64,000 nt of DNA from Halorarum halophilum (GTDB lineage Archaea; Halobacteriota; Halobacteria; Halobacteriales; Haloferacaceae): positions 3,348,001 through 3,412,000 of the forward strand of contig NZ_CP058529.1 of the NCBI RefSeq assembly GCF_013401515.1, written 5' to 3'. Below the pieces are notes generated by a model. It was not told the DNA's origin, made no database searches, and saw nothing but the letters and a program-made list of their open reading frames with translations. This document shows, piece after piece, positions 53,979 through 62,190 of this stretch; within the stretch, counting starts at the first letter, position 1; each line of letters opens with the position of its first letter. A program made the position numbers and the translations under genes.

Positions 53979-54419
53979 TCAGTTCACGTCGATGCGGTGG
54001 TCGTCGTCGCCGTCATCGTCGACGTGGACCTTGGGGAGGGTGACGGTGAGCACGCCGTTTGTGTAGGTCGCGCTCGCCTCGTCCTCGTGGACCTCGTCGG
54101 GGAGGCCGATGCGGCGGCGGACGGACTCCGCGCGCCGCTCGCGGCGCACCCAGGCGCCCTCCTCGGACTCCTCGTCCTGCTCGATCGAGCGCTCGGCGGA
54201 GATGCTGAGCGTGTCGCCGCGGACGCTGAGGTCGATGTCCTCCTTGCTGAGGCCCGGCAGGTCGACCACGACGACGATCTCGTCGTCGTACTCGGCCACG
54301 TCGACGGCGGGGCCGTCGAGGCGGCGCATCTGGTCGATACCGCCCCAGGTCTCGTCGAACTGGCGGCTCATTCGGTCGAATACGCGGTTCATGTCGTCGA
54401 AGGGGGTCATGCGAGTCAT
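53979..54419 (-). CDS. Hsp20/alpha-crystallin family small heat shock protein (146 aa)
   Basis: ATP-independent holdase. The alpha-crystallin domain runs about residues 35-135: VDVAEYDDEIVVVVDLPGLSK, then LSVRGDTLSISAE, and ASATYTNGVLTVTLPK with the hallmark A-x-x-x-n-GVL motif. Residues 1-30 are the helical N-terminal arm (FDDMNRVFDRMSRQFDE). ATG 54419. A TATA box lies 36-45 bases upstream. It is one of two adjacent Hsp20 genes on this strand. Confidence 0.93.
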   Translation of the reverse strand: MTRMTPFDDMNRVFDRMSRQFDETWGGIDQMRRLDGPAVDVAEYDDEIVVVVDLPGLSKEDIDLSVRGDTLSISAERSIEQDEESEEGAWVRRERRAESVRRRIGLPDEVHEDEASATYTNGVLTVTLPKVHVDDDGDDDHRIDVN

Positions 54420-54454
54420 CGTGTTATCACCGGGTGGTATAGAGGGCGCCTGAG

Positions 54455-54464
54455 ATATTAAACG
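54455..54464 (-). promoter_or_regulatory. TATA box of the first Hsp20 gene
   Basis: GTTTAATATC on the minus strand, about 40 bases upstream of ATG 54419, which predicts a leader of roughly 10-15 bases. It gives this Hsp20 gene its own promoter, separate from the Hsp20 gene upstream. Confidence 0.5.
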
Positions 54465-54548
54465 TAGCTGGACGCGGGATAGCTATTCGCACGCCTCCGG
54501 CGCTGTACCAGGTGGATGTGGGCAAAATCGGCTCGGCGGGTCGTCGGC

Positions 54549-54989
54549 TCACTCGACGTCGATGTGGGTTCCGTCCTCGTCGCCGCCCCCCGCCTTCGGC
54601 AGGGTGACGGTGAGTACGCCGTTGTTGTACGTCGCGTCGGCCTCCTCCTCGACCACGTCGGCGGGGAGCTTGAGGCGGCGCGTCACGTGCCGGTGGGAAC
54701 GCTCACGTCGGTGGTAGCGCCGGTCGCTCTCGTCCCCGCTCTCATCCTCGGTTTCCTCCTCGTGTTCCGCCGAGAGGGTGAGTTCCCGGTTCGCGACGCT
54801 TACGCTGATCTCCGACGAACTGAACCCCGGAAGGTCGGCGACGACCGTGACCTCGTCGTCAGTCTCGGCCACGTCCACGTCCACGTCGCCGACGAACTCG
54901 CCCTCGAGCTGCCGGCCGAACTGCTCCAGCTCCTGGTTCATCCGATCGAACATTCTCTCGATGTCCTCGAAGGGGTTCCGTTGCGGCAT
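54549..54989 (-). CDS. Hsp20/alpha-crystallin family small heat shock protein (146 aa)
   Basis: Second small heat shock protein. Domain strands: DVDVAETDDEVTVVADLPGF, VANRELTLSAE, and ADATYNNGVLTVTLPK. The N-terminal arm (FEDIERMFDRMNQELEQFGRQ) parallels that of the other copy, but the inter-strand loop is longer and His/Arg-rich (DRRYHRRERSHRHV). ATG 54989. The gene pair is separated by 129 bases and probably arose by an old duplication. Confidence 0.93.
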   Translation of the reverse strand: MPQRNPFEDIERMFDRMNQELEQFGRQLEGEFVGDVDVDVAETDDEVTVVADLPGFSSSEISVSVANRELTLSAEHEEETEDESGDESDRRYHRRERSHRHVTRRLKLPADVVEEEADATYNNGVLTVTLPKAGGGDEDGTHIDVE

Positions 54990-55273
54990 GGGCGTATATC
55001 GGCCGCGATTCCCCTTCAATCTTGTCGCTGCCAGGGGGACGGATTGGGGACCTTCAAACACGATCGGGACGCAGCGTCCCCGTGACGTGAGAGTGGCCCT
55101 GCGGCGTCGCGCGGTTGCGCTTCGCGTCGAACCCGACATCGACGCGAGGGATGCGGCACAGCGCCGTAGGGAACCGAGGTGTCGCCTGTTCGTCCCAACT
55201 GTCGAGGAGTCGTAGCATCGTCACCCGGAGAACATCGCGTCCGTGAGCCCCCGTTTCCGCCTGCCTCCTCCCT

Positions 55274-56095
55274 TCACTCGATGACGTGTTCAGTGTCGTA
55301 CGAGCCGAGCACGCGGACCCAGCCGTTCGCCACGATTTCCTCCACCTCGGCGATCGCCGCCTTGGTTCGCTCCTCGTAGAGTCCCGCCTCGAAGTCGATG
55401 TGGAAGAGGTAATCGCCCAGCCTGTCGCCGCTCGGGCGCGACTCGATGCGGGTGAGGTTGATGTCACGGTCCGCGAACGCCTCGAGGACCTCGAGCAGGA
55501 GCCCCGGGTAGTTCGCGCTCGGGTAGACCACGACCGACGTCTTCCCGCCCGCGTCGGAGCGTTCCGACTCGGGCGCGATGACGAGGAACCGGGTCGCGTT
55601 CGACGAACGGTCCTGGATGTCCTCGGCGAGCACCTGCAGCGTCTTCCCCTCGCCCGACGGCTCCGCCGTGGCCGGGTGTCCGATGCCCGCCACGTCGGGG
55701 TCCTCCCGCGCCCGCTCGACCCCGCGGGCCGTGGAGGCGACCGCCTCGGGGGTCGCGTTCGGGTACTCCCGCTCCAGGTAGTCGCGACACTGGGCGAGCG
55801 CCTGCGAGTGGGACGCGACGATCGAGAAGTTCTCCGACTGGGCGAGCAGCGCGTGGCGGACGGGCGTGACGACCTCGCGGACGACCGCGACGTCCGCCTC
55901 GGTGAGGGCGTCGAGGCTCTCGGAGACGCTCCCTTCGATGCTGTTCTCGACCGGGACGACGCCGCGCTCGGCCTCGCCGTCGGCGACGGCGTCGACGATG
56001 GCCGAGACGGACTCGCGGAACGACACGTCGTCGGCCACGGACCGGGCCGCACGGTGTGAGTAGGTCCCTACCGGTCCGAGGGTGACTACCTGCAT
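55274..56095 (-). CDS. pheA: Prephenate dehydratase
   Basis: Converts prephenate to phenylpyruvate in phenylalanine synthesis. The catalytic domain (1-175) shows GPVGTYSHRAA, VVPVENSIEGSVSESLD, and the T-R-F motif in NATRFLVIAPE. The C-terminal ACT domain (about 190-270) has the regulatory ESRPSGDRLGDYLFHID. It is monofunctional, without a chorismate mutase domain. 273 residues from ATG 56095. It is 56 bases downstream of hisH on the same strand. Confidence 0.95.
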   Translation of the reverse strand: MQVVTLGPVGTYSHRAARSVADDVSFRESVSAIVDAVADGEAERGVVPVENSIEGSVSESLDALTEADVAVVREVVTPVRHALLAQSENFSIVASHSQALAQCRDYLEREYPNATPEAVASTARGVERAREDPDVAGIGHPATAEPSGEGKTLQVLAEDIQDRSSNATRFLVIAPESERSDAGGKTSVVVYPSANYPGLLLEVLEAFADRDINLTRIESRPSGDRLGDYLFHIDFEAGLYEERTKAAIAEVEEIVANGWVRVLGSYDTEHVIE

Positions 56096-56151
56096 GCCCC
56101 ACGCTGGGCCGGGGCCGAGGATAAGCCCTCGGGTACGAGCGGAGGCGCGAG

Positions 56152-56790
56152 CTACTGCTCCACGCAGTAGTCCACGAAGTTCCGGAGGATGCGCAGGCCG
56201 GTCTCGCCGCTCTTCTCGGGGTGGAACTGCGTGCCGAACACGTTGCCGGCCTCGTTCGCGACGATGGCCGGGAACCGTCTTCCGTAGTCGGTGCTGGCCA
56301 TGACCGCGTCGTCGTCGTCCGGTTCGGCGTAGTAGGAGTGGACGAAGTAGGCGTACTTCCCGTCGACGCCCTCGACGACCGGGTGGTCCCGTTCGACCGA
56401 GAGGTCGTTCCAGCCCATGTGTGGCACCGTCTCCACGTCGCGGAAGCGGACGTTCCTGCCGGGGATCAGGTCCAGCCCGGTCACGTCGCCCTGCCCGGCG
56501 CGCTCGGCCTCCTCGCTGGAGGTGAGCAGCATCTGCATCCCCAGACAGATGCCGAACAGCGGTCGGCCCGCCTCGGCGTGTTCGGTCAGCGCGTCGCGGT
56601 AGGGCCCGGCGTTCTCCATTCCCTCGCGGAAGGCGCCGACGCCCGGCAGGACGACGCCGTCGGCCGCCGCGAACGCCTCAGGGTCGTCGGTGATCGTCAC
56701 GTCCGCACCGGCCCGTTCGAGCCCGCGCGTGGCGCTCCGGAGGTTTCCAAGCCCGTAGTCCACGACGACGATGTCGGCTCGGCTGTTCAC
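56152..56790 (-). CDS. hisH: Imidazole glycerol phosphate synthase subunit HisH
   Basis: Glutamine amidotransferase that feeds ammonia to HisF in histidine synthesis. The nucleophile Cys82 is in GICLGMQML, and the His-Glu pair is in FHPEKSG. LPGVGAFREGM forms the oxyanion region and PHMGWND is the family block. 212 residues, ATG 56790. It lies 56 bases upstream of pheA and 97 bases downstream of hisE; histidine genes are scattered in haloarchaea, so hisF and the rest are elsewhere. Confidence 0.95.
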   Translation of the reverse strand: MNSRADIVVVDYGLGNLRSATRGLERAGADVTITDDPEAFAAADGVVLPGVGAFREGMENAGPYRDALTEHAEAGRPLFGICLGMQMLLTSSEEAERAGQGDVTGLDLIPGRNVRFRDVETVPHMGWNDLSVERDHPVVEGVDGKYAYFVHSYYAEPDDDDAVMASTDYGRRFPAIVANEAGNVFGTQFHPEKSGETGLRILRNFVDYCVEQ

Positions 56791-56887
56791 GGGAAATCTA
56801 CCCGGCGGAAGAATAAGTAGGCGTCCTTTCCGGCACCGCTCCGGGTCACGTTGCGGTCGTGAGTCGCGCGACCCGGTCTACGGTCGT

Positions 56888-57259
56888 TCAGAACCGGTCA
56901 CGGAGCTCCGCGCGGAGGTCCGACACGTCGAGGTCCTTCATCGCGAGCAGGACGAGCAGGTGGTAGACGAGGTCGGCGCTCTCGGCGGTCAGCGCCTCGT
57001 CGTCGTCGTCCTTCGCCGCGAGGATCGTCTCGGTGGCCTCCTCACCGAGCTTCTCGAGCACCGCGTTCTCCCCCTTCTCGTGGGTGAACAGCGAGGCGGT
57101 GTAGGAGCCCTCCGGGAGCTCCGCCCTGCGCGACTCGATGGTGGCGAACAGGTCGTCGAGGACGGCGGCGTCTCCCGTGCGGGTCGAACCGGTCGCGTCG
57201 TTCCCGGTCGCGTCGTCCTCGGTTCCGTCGTCCCCGACGGGTTCGACGGGGTCGCTCAT
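56888..57259 (-). CDS. hisE: Phosphoribosyl-ATP pyrophosphatase
   Basis: Second step of histidine synthesis. The MazG-like all-helical domain is LDDLFATIESRRAELPEGSY, then TEKLGEEATETILAAK-type helices and ADLVYHLLVLLAMKDL. The acidic metal residues E-x2-E and E-x-x-D are in KLGEEATE and ESADLVYH. The first 30 residues are an Asp/Thr/Gly-rich halophilic extension. ATG 57259 overlaps the TGA of pdxT (ATGA), so the pair is translationally coupled. 123 residues. Confidence 0.93.
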   Translation of the reverse strand: MSDPVEPVGDDGTEDDATGNDATGSTRTGDAAVLDDLFATIESRRAELPEGSYTASLFTHEKGENAVLEKLGEEATETILAAKDDDDEALTAESADLVYHLLVLLAMKDLDVSDLRAELRDRF

Positions 57260-57879
57260 TCGGCCGCCTCCGCGCCCACGTCGACGTCGCTCCCGGCGTA
57301 CTCCTGCGCGAAGAACGCCAGGTCGTGGATGCGGGCGTCGTCGGTGAGTTCGGGGTGGAACGAGGTGCCGACGACCGGCCCCTGCTTCACGGCGACCGGG
57401 TCGCCGTTCCACTCGGCCAGCACCTCGACGTCGCCGCCGACTTCGTCGATGACGGGTGCGCGGATGAACACGGCCGGGAACGGCTCGTCGAGCCCGGTCA
57501 CGTCGAGGGGTGCCTCGAAGGAGTCCGCCTGTCGGCCGAACGCGTTCCGGTCGACGGTCACGTCGAGCAGGTCGATGGTGTCGACGCGCTCGTCCTTCGC
57601 GTCGCGGGAGGCGACGATGAGCCCCGCGCAGGTCGCGAGCACGGGTTTCCCCTCGTGGACGTGGACGGTGATCTCCTCGTCGATGCCCTCCTCGCGGAGC
57701 AGCCGCGAGATGGTGGTCGACTCCCCGCCCGGCATGAGGAGCACGTCGCAGTCGGGGACGATCCCGGCCTCGCGGATCTCGACCACGTCGGCGTCGACGC
57801 CGTGGCTCGCGGCGGCGCGACGGACCGCGTCCGCGTGTTCGGAGACGTCGCCCTGGACGGCGATGACGCCTGCCTTCAT
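57256..57879 (-). CDS. pdxT: Pyridoxal 5'-phosphate synthase glutaminase subunit PdxT
   Basis: Class I glutaminase that supplies ammonia to PdxS for PLP synthesis. The motifs are MPGGESTTISRLL, Cys84 in VLATCAGLIVAS, and the His-Glu pair in TSFHPEL. 207 residues, somewhat extended at the C-terminus by an acidic tail. ATG 57879. It is the first gene of the pdxT-hisE pair; pdxS is not in the window. Confidence 0.95.
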   Translation of the reverse strand: MKAGVIAVQGDVSEHADAVRRAAASHGVDADVVEIREAGIVPDCDVLLMPGGESTTISRLLREEGIDEEITVHVHEGKPVLATCAGLIVASRDAKDERVDTIDLLDVTVDRNAFGRQADSFEAPLDVTGLDEPFPAVFIRAPVIDEVGGDVEVLAEWNGDPVAVKQGPVVGTSFHPELTDDARIHDLAFFAQEYAGSDVDVGAEAAE

Positions 57880-57964
57880 ACTACGGGGTCGGCGGCAGGC
57901 GCGGGAAAAGGTATCGTTCGTTCGGGCGTATCGCGCCGTTCGCTCGGAGCCGAGTCCCGGGCGC

Positions 57965-58126
57965 TCAGAACGCGAAGTTGAGGAGGATGATCATGACGCC
58001 GAAGAGGACGCCGAAGGCGACCACGGTCTTCGGGTCGATGCGGATGGCGTTTCGGTCCTCGGCGTCGAAGTAGCGGACGAGTCCCGCGCTGGACATGAGT
58101 CCGCCACTGTTCTGTCCACTGCTCAT
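57965..58126 (-). CDS. secG: Preprotein translocase Sec61-beta/SecG subunit (53 aa)
   Basis: Too short for routine gene finding, but clear: a Ser/Gly-rich start ([16 protein letters not shown]), then [18 protein letters not shown], the archaeal Sec61-beta signature before its single membrane helix [19 protein letters not shown]. It is part of the SecYE-beta translocon. ATG 58126. It precedes pdxT by 85 bases on the same strand. Confidence 0.9.
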   Translation of the reverse strand: MSSGQNSGGLMSSAGLVRYFDAEDRNAIRIDPKTVVAFGVLFGVMIILLNFAF

Positions 58127-58239
58127 GTGCGGGGCGACGAGTGTGTCCTGCCTAAGCCTTTCGACTCGGCGACCGAGTTCCGGCTGAACTGCCCCGGTGA
58201 GTAACCCTTATGCGCGGCCCGCCGAAAGTGCGGGCCGTC

Positions 58240-58506
58240 ATGAGCGTCCGACTCAAGGACTTCTACGCGGACTGGTGTGGCCCGTGCAAGACGCAGGACC
58301 CCATCCTCGAGGAGCTCGAGGAGGAGTACCCCGACGTCGACTTCGAGAAAGTGGACGTCGAGGAGGAACAGGACATCGCCAACCAGTACCAGGTCCGGTC
58401 GCTCCCGACGCTCGTCGTCGAGAACGACGACGGCGTGGTGGAGCGGTTCGTGGGCGTGACCCAGCGCGAGGACATCGAGGAGGCGCTCTCGTCCGCTGGG
58501 GCCTGA
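58240..58506 (+). CDS. Small thioredoxin (88 aa)
   Basis: Thioredoxin fold with the active site WCGPC (C13, C16), the Asp of helix region VDFEKVDVEEEQDIANQY, and the cis-Pro in VRSLPTLVVEND. Redox function is likely. Shorter than bacterial thioredoxin because the N-terminal strand and helix are trimmed; the start ATG 58240 gives MSVRLKDFYADWCGPC. It is divergent from secG. Confidence 0.93.
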   Translation: MSVRLKDFYADWCGPCKTQDPILEELEEEYPDVDFEKVDVEEEQDIANQYQVRSLPTLVVENDDGVVERFVGVTQREDIEEALSSAGA

Positions 58507-59028
58507 TTCTACGAGTTCCGAACCGGTGACGGCCGAACTTCGGTCGCCGGTGACAGTGACGAGACACCGGTGGTGACCGCGGAAGCCCCCGCGGCTGTCG
58601 ACTCGGGGGCCTCGCTGCGCGCGTTCGCTCGGCCTCCGGCCTCGCTCACGTGCTTGCTTCGTCCACCTTCGTCGACAGCCGCGGCCCCTTCCATTCCCAC
58701 CCCTCCGGCGTTCCAATCGAGCGAAGCGGCCCTGACTACCGAGTGCGCGTGGGTTCAGTAGTCCCACAGTTGTTCGTCGACCGACGGTCGGGGGGGAAGC
58801 GGTGGGCGCACCGCGAGCGGCGAAGCCGCGAGCCGCGCCTGCCGGGGAGGCGTGGGGAGCCACAGCGACGACCCGACCGTCCCCAGAGAGCGCAGAACGC
58901 CGGGGCTTTCGAGCGGGTTGTCACCGTCGGAATAACCCGATACTTGGCGAATCCACCGTCCCCGCGATCCCTCCCCACGGAGCATCGACTCGCAACCGTT
59001 AACACGGGTCCGCCCTCTCCAACGATAC
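58507..59028. other. 522-base gap between thioredoxin and eL40 genes
   Basis: Holds copy B of the hairpin element (58581-58703) and no convincing protein gene. Small open frames exist on both strands but read as Arg/Ser/Pro-rich junk. The rest contains the upstream region of eL40; an A/T run (CGTTAACAC at 58998-59006) lies about 27 bases before its ATG. Confidence 0.5.
58581..58703 (-). repeat. Covarying hairpin element, copy B
   Basis: On the plus strand: GGAAG (58581-58585), CCC, inner arm CCGCGGCTGTCGAC (58589-58602), a 68-base loop, the exact partner GTCGACAGCCGCGG (58671-58684), CCC, CTTCC (58688-58692), then ATTCCCACCCC. Reversed, it has the same outer parts as copy A at 40571-40694, with a different but still perfect 14-base inner stem. 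The loop has GTGCTTGC (58650-58657), shared with copies A and C. Confidence 0.75.
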
Positions 59029-59178
59029 ATGGCGAGTTTCGACGCGGCCGAGCGCCGCACCCTCGACAAGCTCATCTGCATGCGGTGTAACGCCCGCAAC
59101 CCCAAGCGCGCCGACCACTGCCGCAAGTGCGGCTACGCGCGCCTCCGACCGAAGGCGAAGGAACCCCGGACCGCATAA
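59029..59178 (+). CDS. rpl40e: Large-subunit ribosomal protein eL40 (49 aa)
   Basis: Archaeal 50S subunit protein. The four-cysteine zinc finger is C17, C20, C31, C34 ([19 protein letters not shown]), flanked by basic residues ([10 protein letters not shown]). ATG 59029; full length is 49 residues, as expected. The gene is below common length cut-offs. Zinc-binding and 50S assignment follow from the family. Confidence 0.93.
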   Translation: MASFDAAERRTLDKLICMRCNARNPKRADHCRKCGYARLRPKAKEPRTA

Positions 59179-59289
59179 CGCGCTCCGGCCGCCCCTCGCG
59201 GGCGGCCCACCGTTCTTTCGACCCAGCCTTCGCGAGCGACTGCACTCTCACCCGGCCGTTCGACGCGTCTCTCCCGCTTGCTTGATCCC

Positions 59290-59913
59290 CTAATCGTCGG
59301 AGTACTTCGGTTCGCGCTCCTCGGCCCGCGAGAGCGCGCGCTCGATCACGTCCCGCACGGACTCGTCCTCGGTCGCGTGGAACGGGTCGCCGTGGCCCGC
59401 ATACATCGACGTCACCGAGTCGGGCAGGTGCTCGAGCAGGTCGTCCAGGCTCTCGATGAGCCGCTCGCGCGACTGGCCCGCCATGTCCGTCCGGCCGAAC
59501 GAGCCGTCGTCGTACGCGCCGTCGTTGTACACGACCACGTCGCCGGAGAACAGCGCCGTCTCGCCGACGAACGAGACGTGGTCGCCCGCGTGCCCCGGCG
59601 TGTAGACGACCTCGAACGTCTCGTCGCCCAACTCCACCTCGGCGTCGGGCCCCAGCGCGTGGTCCCGCCGCGGGTGGTCCGAGTAGGCGTACAGTTCGGC
59701 GTCGAACGCGTCGAGCACGGCGTCGAGTTCCCCGACGTGGTCGTGGTGCTGGTGGGTGAGCACCACTCGGTCGAGGTCGTCCGTGTACTCGCTCACGACG
59801 TCCTCGACGCCCGGTATCGTGCCGGCGTCGACGAGCGCCGGCACCGCGCCGTCGACCAGGTAGGCGTTGCAGGTGAACTCCTCGGCGTCGGCGGTCACGT
59901 TCACGACGTTCAT
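59290..59913 (-). CDS. Metallo-beta-lactamase fold hydrolase (207 aa)
   Basis: The di-metal signature THQHHDHVGE is at residues 53-62 (H54, H56, D58, H59), followed by His in TPGHAGDHVSF, Asp in ALFSGDVVVYN and the last His in AGHGDPFHA. It is glyoxalase II-like in outline, but the C-terminal specificity domain is short, so the substrate is open. ATG 59913 (MNVVNVTADAEEFTCNAYLV). It is convergent with eL40. Confidence 0.88.
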   Translation of the reverse strand: MNVVNVTADAEEFTCNAYLVDGAVPALVDAGTIPGVEDVVSEYTDDLDRVVLTHQHHDHVGELDAVLDAFDAELYAYSDHPRRDHALGPDAEVELGDETFEVVYTPGHAGDHVSFVGETALFSGDVVVYNDGAYDDGSFGRTDMAGQSRERLIESLDDLLEHLPDSVTSMYAGHGDPFHATEDESVRDVIERALSRAEEREPKYSDD

Positions 59914-60092
59914 ACCGGGGCCACGTGCCGACGAGTGAAAAACGCCGTCGGCCTGGCGGGGGTTGCCGGTTCCGACGATAGGGACGCACGGGCCGTCTCA
60001 GGCGGCGAGACGTGTTCTGGGGCCGTTTCGACGCGGTTCGGAGGTGAAACGACCCGTGGATTTTTCCCTCGGAACCGCTTAGGTTTCCACGT

Positions 60093-60269
60093 ATGGGCTT
60101 CGGGAGCTACGACGAGTCCGAACAGGAGAACCAGAACGTCGACGCGGACCTCGACGACGAGACGGTCTCGACGGGCGAGGCCGACCACGAGGGAAGCGTC
60201 GAGTTCGAGATCGGCGCGTCGAACGACGAACTCCTCGACAGGCTCGCGGACATCAAGGACGACGCCTGA
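60093..60269 (+). CDS. DUF5786 family small acidic protein (58 aa)
   Basis: MGFGSYDESEQENQNVDADL, then an Asp/Glu-rich middle and the helix DELLDRLADIKDDA. It matches the haloarchaeal DUF5786 family of unknown function. ATG 60093 follows an A/T run at leaderless distance. The DUF99 gene starts one base after its TGA, so the two are almost surely coupled. Confidence 0.8.
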   Translation: MGFGSYDESEQENQNVDADLDDETVSTGEADHEGSVEFEIGASNDELLDRLADIKDDA

Positions 60270-60270
60270 C

Positions 60271-60897
60271 GTGAAGGCCGGCGCGCGGGCGCTCGGCATG
60301 GCGGTCTCGACGCCTCCGGGCGAGACCCCGACCGCCGCCACCGTCGCCGGGGCGCTTGTCCGCGCGGACCGGACCTTCGACGGCCTCGCTTTTTCCACGT
60401 GTACCGTCGGCGCAACCGACTACACGGACTCCGTGATCCACTGCGTCGAGTCGCTGGACCGCGAGGACGTCCAGTACCTGCTTGCGGCCGGCATCGCCCC
60501 GGCGTGGTTCAACGTGCTCGACCTCCTGCGGGTCCACGAGTCGGTCGGCCGTCCGGTGCTCTCCGTCTCCTTCGAGGCGAGCACCGGGCTCGAAACCGCG
60601 CTCCGCGAGCAGTTCTCGGGCGACGCCCTCGCCGAGCGACTCGCGATCTACGAGCGCCAGCCGTCACGCGTCCCCGTCGAGGGGATGGACGCCTGGGTGC
60701 GCGCGGTCGGCGTCGACGACAATGAAGCGGCCGACGTCGTCCGCGAACTCACGCCGGAGGGGGGGCGCCGGCCCGAACCGCTCCGGGTCGCACGCATCGC
60801 CGCCCGCGCCGGTCGGTCGCTTCGCGACGACGGCAGCAGCGTCAGCCGCGGCGTCGGTGGTTCCCACGACGACCGCAGGGACGACCGGGAGACCTAA
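60271..60897 (+). CDS. DUF99 family protein (endonuclease V-like fold)
   Basis: Archaeal DUF99 protein, whose fold is related to endonuclease V. Seen here: the start KAGARALGMAVSTPPG, DGLAFSTCTVGATDYTDSVIHCVE, and GIAPAWFNVLDLLRVHESVGRPVLSVSFE, where acidic residues lie at strand ends as in RNase H-like nucleases. The last 40 residues are a disordered Arg/Asp/Ser tail. The GTG start at 60271 directly follows the DUF5786 stop. The adjacent uracil-DNA glycosylase supports a DNA repair role, by inference. Confidence 0.82.
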   Translation: MKAGARALGMAVSTPPGETPTAATVAGALVRADRTFDGLAFSTCTVGATDYTDSVIHCVESLDREDVQYLLAAGIAPAWFNVLDLLRVHESVGRPVLSVSFEASTGLETALREQFSGDALAERLAIYERQPSRVPVEGMDAWVRAVGVDDNEAADVVRELTPEGGRRPEPLRVARIAARAGRSLRDDGSSVSRGVGGSHDDRRDDRET

Positions 60898-60921
60898 TTT
60901 CCCCGCCGCCCGCGTCCCGGT

Positions 60922-61518
60922 ATGGATCTGGACGCCGACCTCTGCGTGAACGGCTGCGAGCGCTGCCCGGCGCTCGTGGAGTCGCGCTCGCGGATCGTCA
61001 ACGGCGCCGGCCCGACGGACGCGGACCTCGTGTTCGTCGGCGAGGCGCCTGGCGCGACCGAGGACGAGCAGGGCGAACCCTTCGTCGGCCGCTCGGGGAC
61101 GGTACTCGACGACGCGCTCCGGGACGCCGGGCTCATGCGGGCCGACGTGCGCATCACGAACTGCGTCCGCTGTCGCCCGCCGGAGAACCGCGACCCGCAC
61201 GTCGAGGAGCTGGACAACTGCCGCGGCTACCTCGCCGAGGAACTCGACCGGCTCGACCCGGAACTCGTCGTCACGCTCGGGAAGGTTCCCTCCCAGCACC
61301 TGCTCGGTCGGTCGGTCGCGGTGACCTCGGAGGCGGGCGACGTGTTCGACGCTCGCGTCGGCGAGACGGCGATTCGGCTGCTGGTGTCGGTACACCCGGC
61401 GGCGACGCTGTACGACCGGAGCCAGGCCGAGACGTTCGAGTCGGTGATACTGCAGGCCGCGGAGTTGGCGGGTGTCGGCGAGTCGGGCGACGGGCAGTCG
61501 CGGTTGGGCGAGTACTGA
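60922..61518 (+). CDS. Family 4 uracil-DNA glycosylase (4Fe-4S)
   Basis: Removes uracil from DNA. Motif A is GEAPGATEDEQGEPFVGRSG (starting at residue 40) and the closing motif is SVHPAATLY (H158). The iron-sulfur ligands are C12 and C15 in NGCERCP and C84 and C100 (RCRPPENRDP..DNC). 198 residues, ATG 60922. It follows DUF99 by 24 bases, forming a DUF5786-DUF99-UDG unit. The enzyme would need cluster insertion, for which the NifU-type protein in this window is a general candidate. Confidence 0.94.
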   Translation: MDLDADLCVNGCERCPALVESRSRIVNGAGPTDADLVFVGEAPGATEDEQGEPFVGRSGTVLDDALRDAGLMRADVRITNCVRCRPPENRDPHVEELDNCRGYLAEELDRLDPELVVTLGKVPSQHLLGRSVAVTSEAGDVFDARVGETAIRLLVSVHPAATLYDRSQAETFESVILQAAELAGVGESGDGQSRLGEY

Positions 61519-61696
61519 GGGTCACTCCTGGTGCCCGGCGGTCTCCATGTCTGGCCGTGTGAGCGCGTCGTGGCGCGAGTCACGTGCACCACCTTTCGGG
61601 AACGGAAACCGGGCCGAGGGGCGCCGTACACCCACACCAGGCGAGTCCCCGCCGACGGGTTCTTCACCGTGACGCTCGTTATCGTTGAACCGGCTC

Positions 61697-62035
61697 ATGA
61701 CCGATTACGAAACGCACGAACCCGAGTACTCGGGGACGACGACCGAGGAGTGGGACTCCCCCAAGGCGGAGGATTTCGACACCGACGACCTCGCCGAGAT
61801 CGACGACCACTTCGTGCTTTCGTCGTCGGGATTCCCGCCCGACAACTTCACGGACCTCAAACTGCCGGTCGTGGATCCGGACGGAAACCTCAACGAAAAC
61901 GCCCTTCAGGCCGCACACGGCGGGGCTTACAGCATCGAGGCTATCGACGACGTCGACGACGACACCAGACAGGACGTGAAGGACCTTCTGGAGGGACTCT
62001 CCCGGGAGGCGTTCGACGCGGACATCGGAACCTGA
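61697..62035 (+). CDS. Orphan domain protein resembling viral head-associated proteins (112 aa)
   Basis: An acidic, mostly disordered first 40 residues are followed by HFVLSSSGFPPDNFTDLKLP and VVDPDGNLNENALQAAHGGA, then a helix (TRQDVKDLLEGLSREAF). The order 'FTDLKLPVxDxDGxLNxxAL' is reminiscent of small modules found at the ends of tailed-virus portal/protease proteins (as in 'YPIHDxxHARNAL'). No phage genes are near, so it may be a domesticated remnant or an unrelated family. ATG 61697; stands alone. Confidence 0.6.
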   Translation: MTDYETHEPEYSGTTTEEWDSPKAEDFDTDDLAEIDDHFVLSSSGFPPDNFTDLKLPVVDPDGNLNENALQAAHGGAYSIEAIDDVDDDTRQDVKDLLEGLSREAFDADIGT

Positions 62036-62190
62036 TGCTCGGGCCCGCAGTCGGCCAACGAGCGAACGAAGCGAGCGGCGTTCCCGGCAGGGGTTCGTTC
62101 CGCAGTCGTCGCTGAACGCCCGTCGTAACGATGGAAACGAACAGCCTCGTGGCTGGCGACCCAGAAAACCCGAAAGAAGGTCGAACCAGG

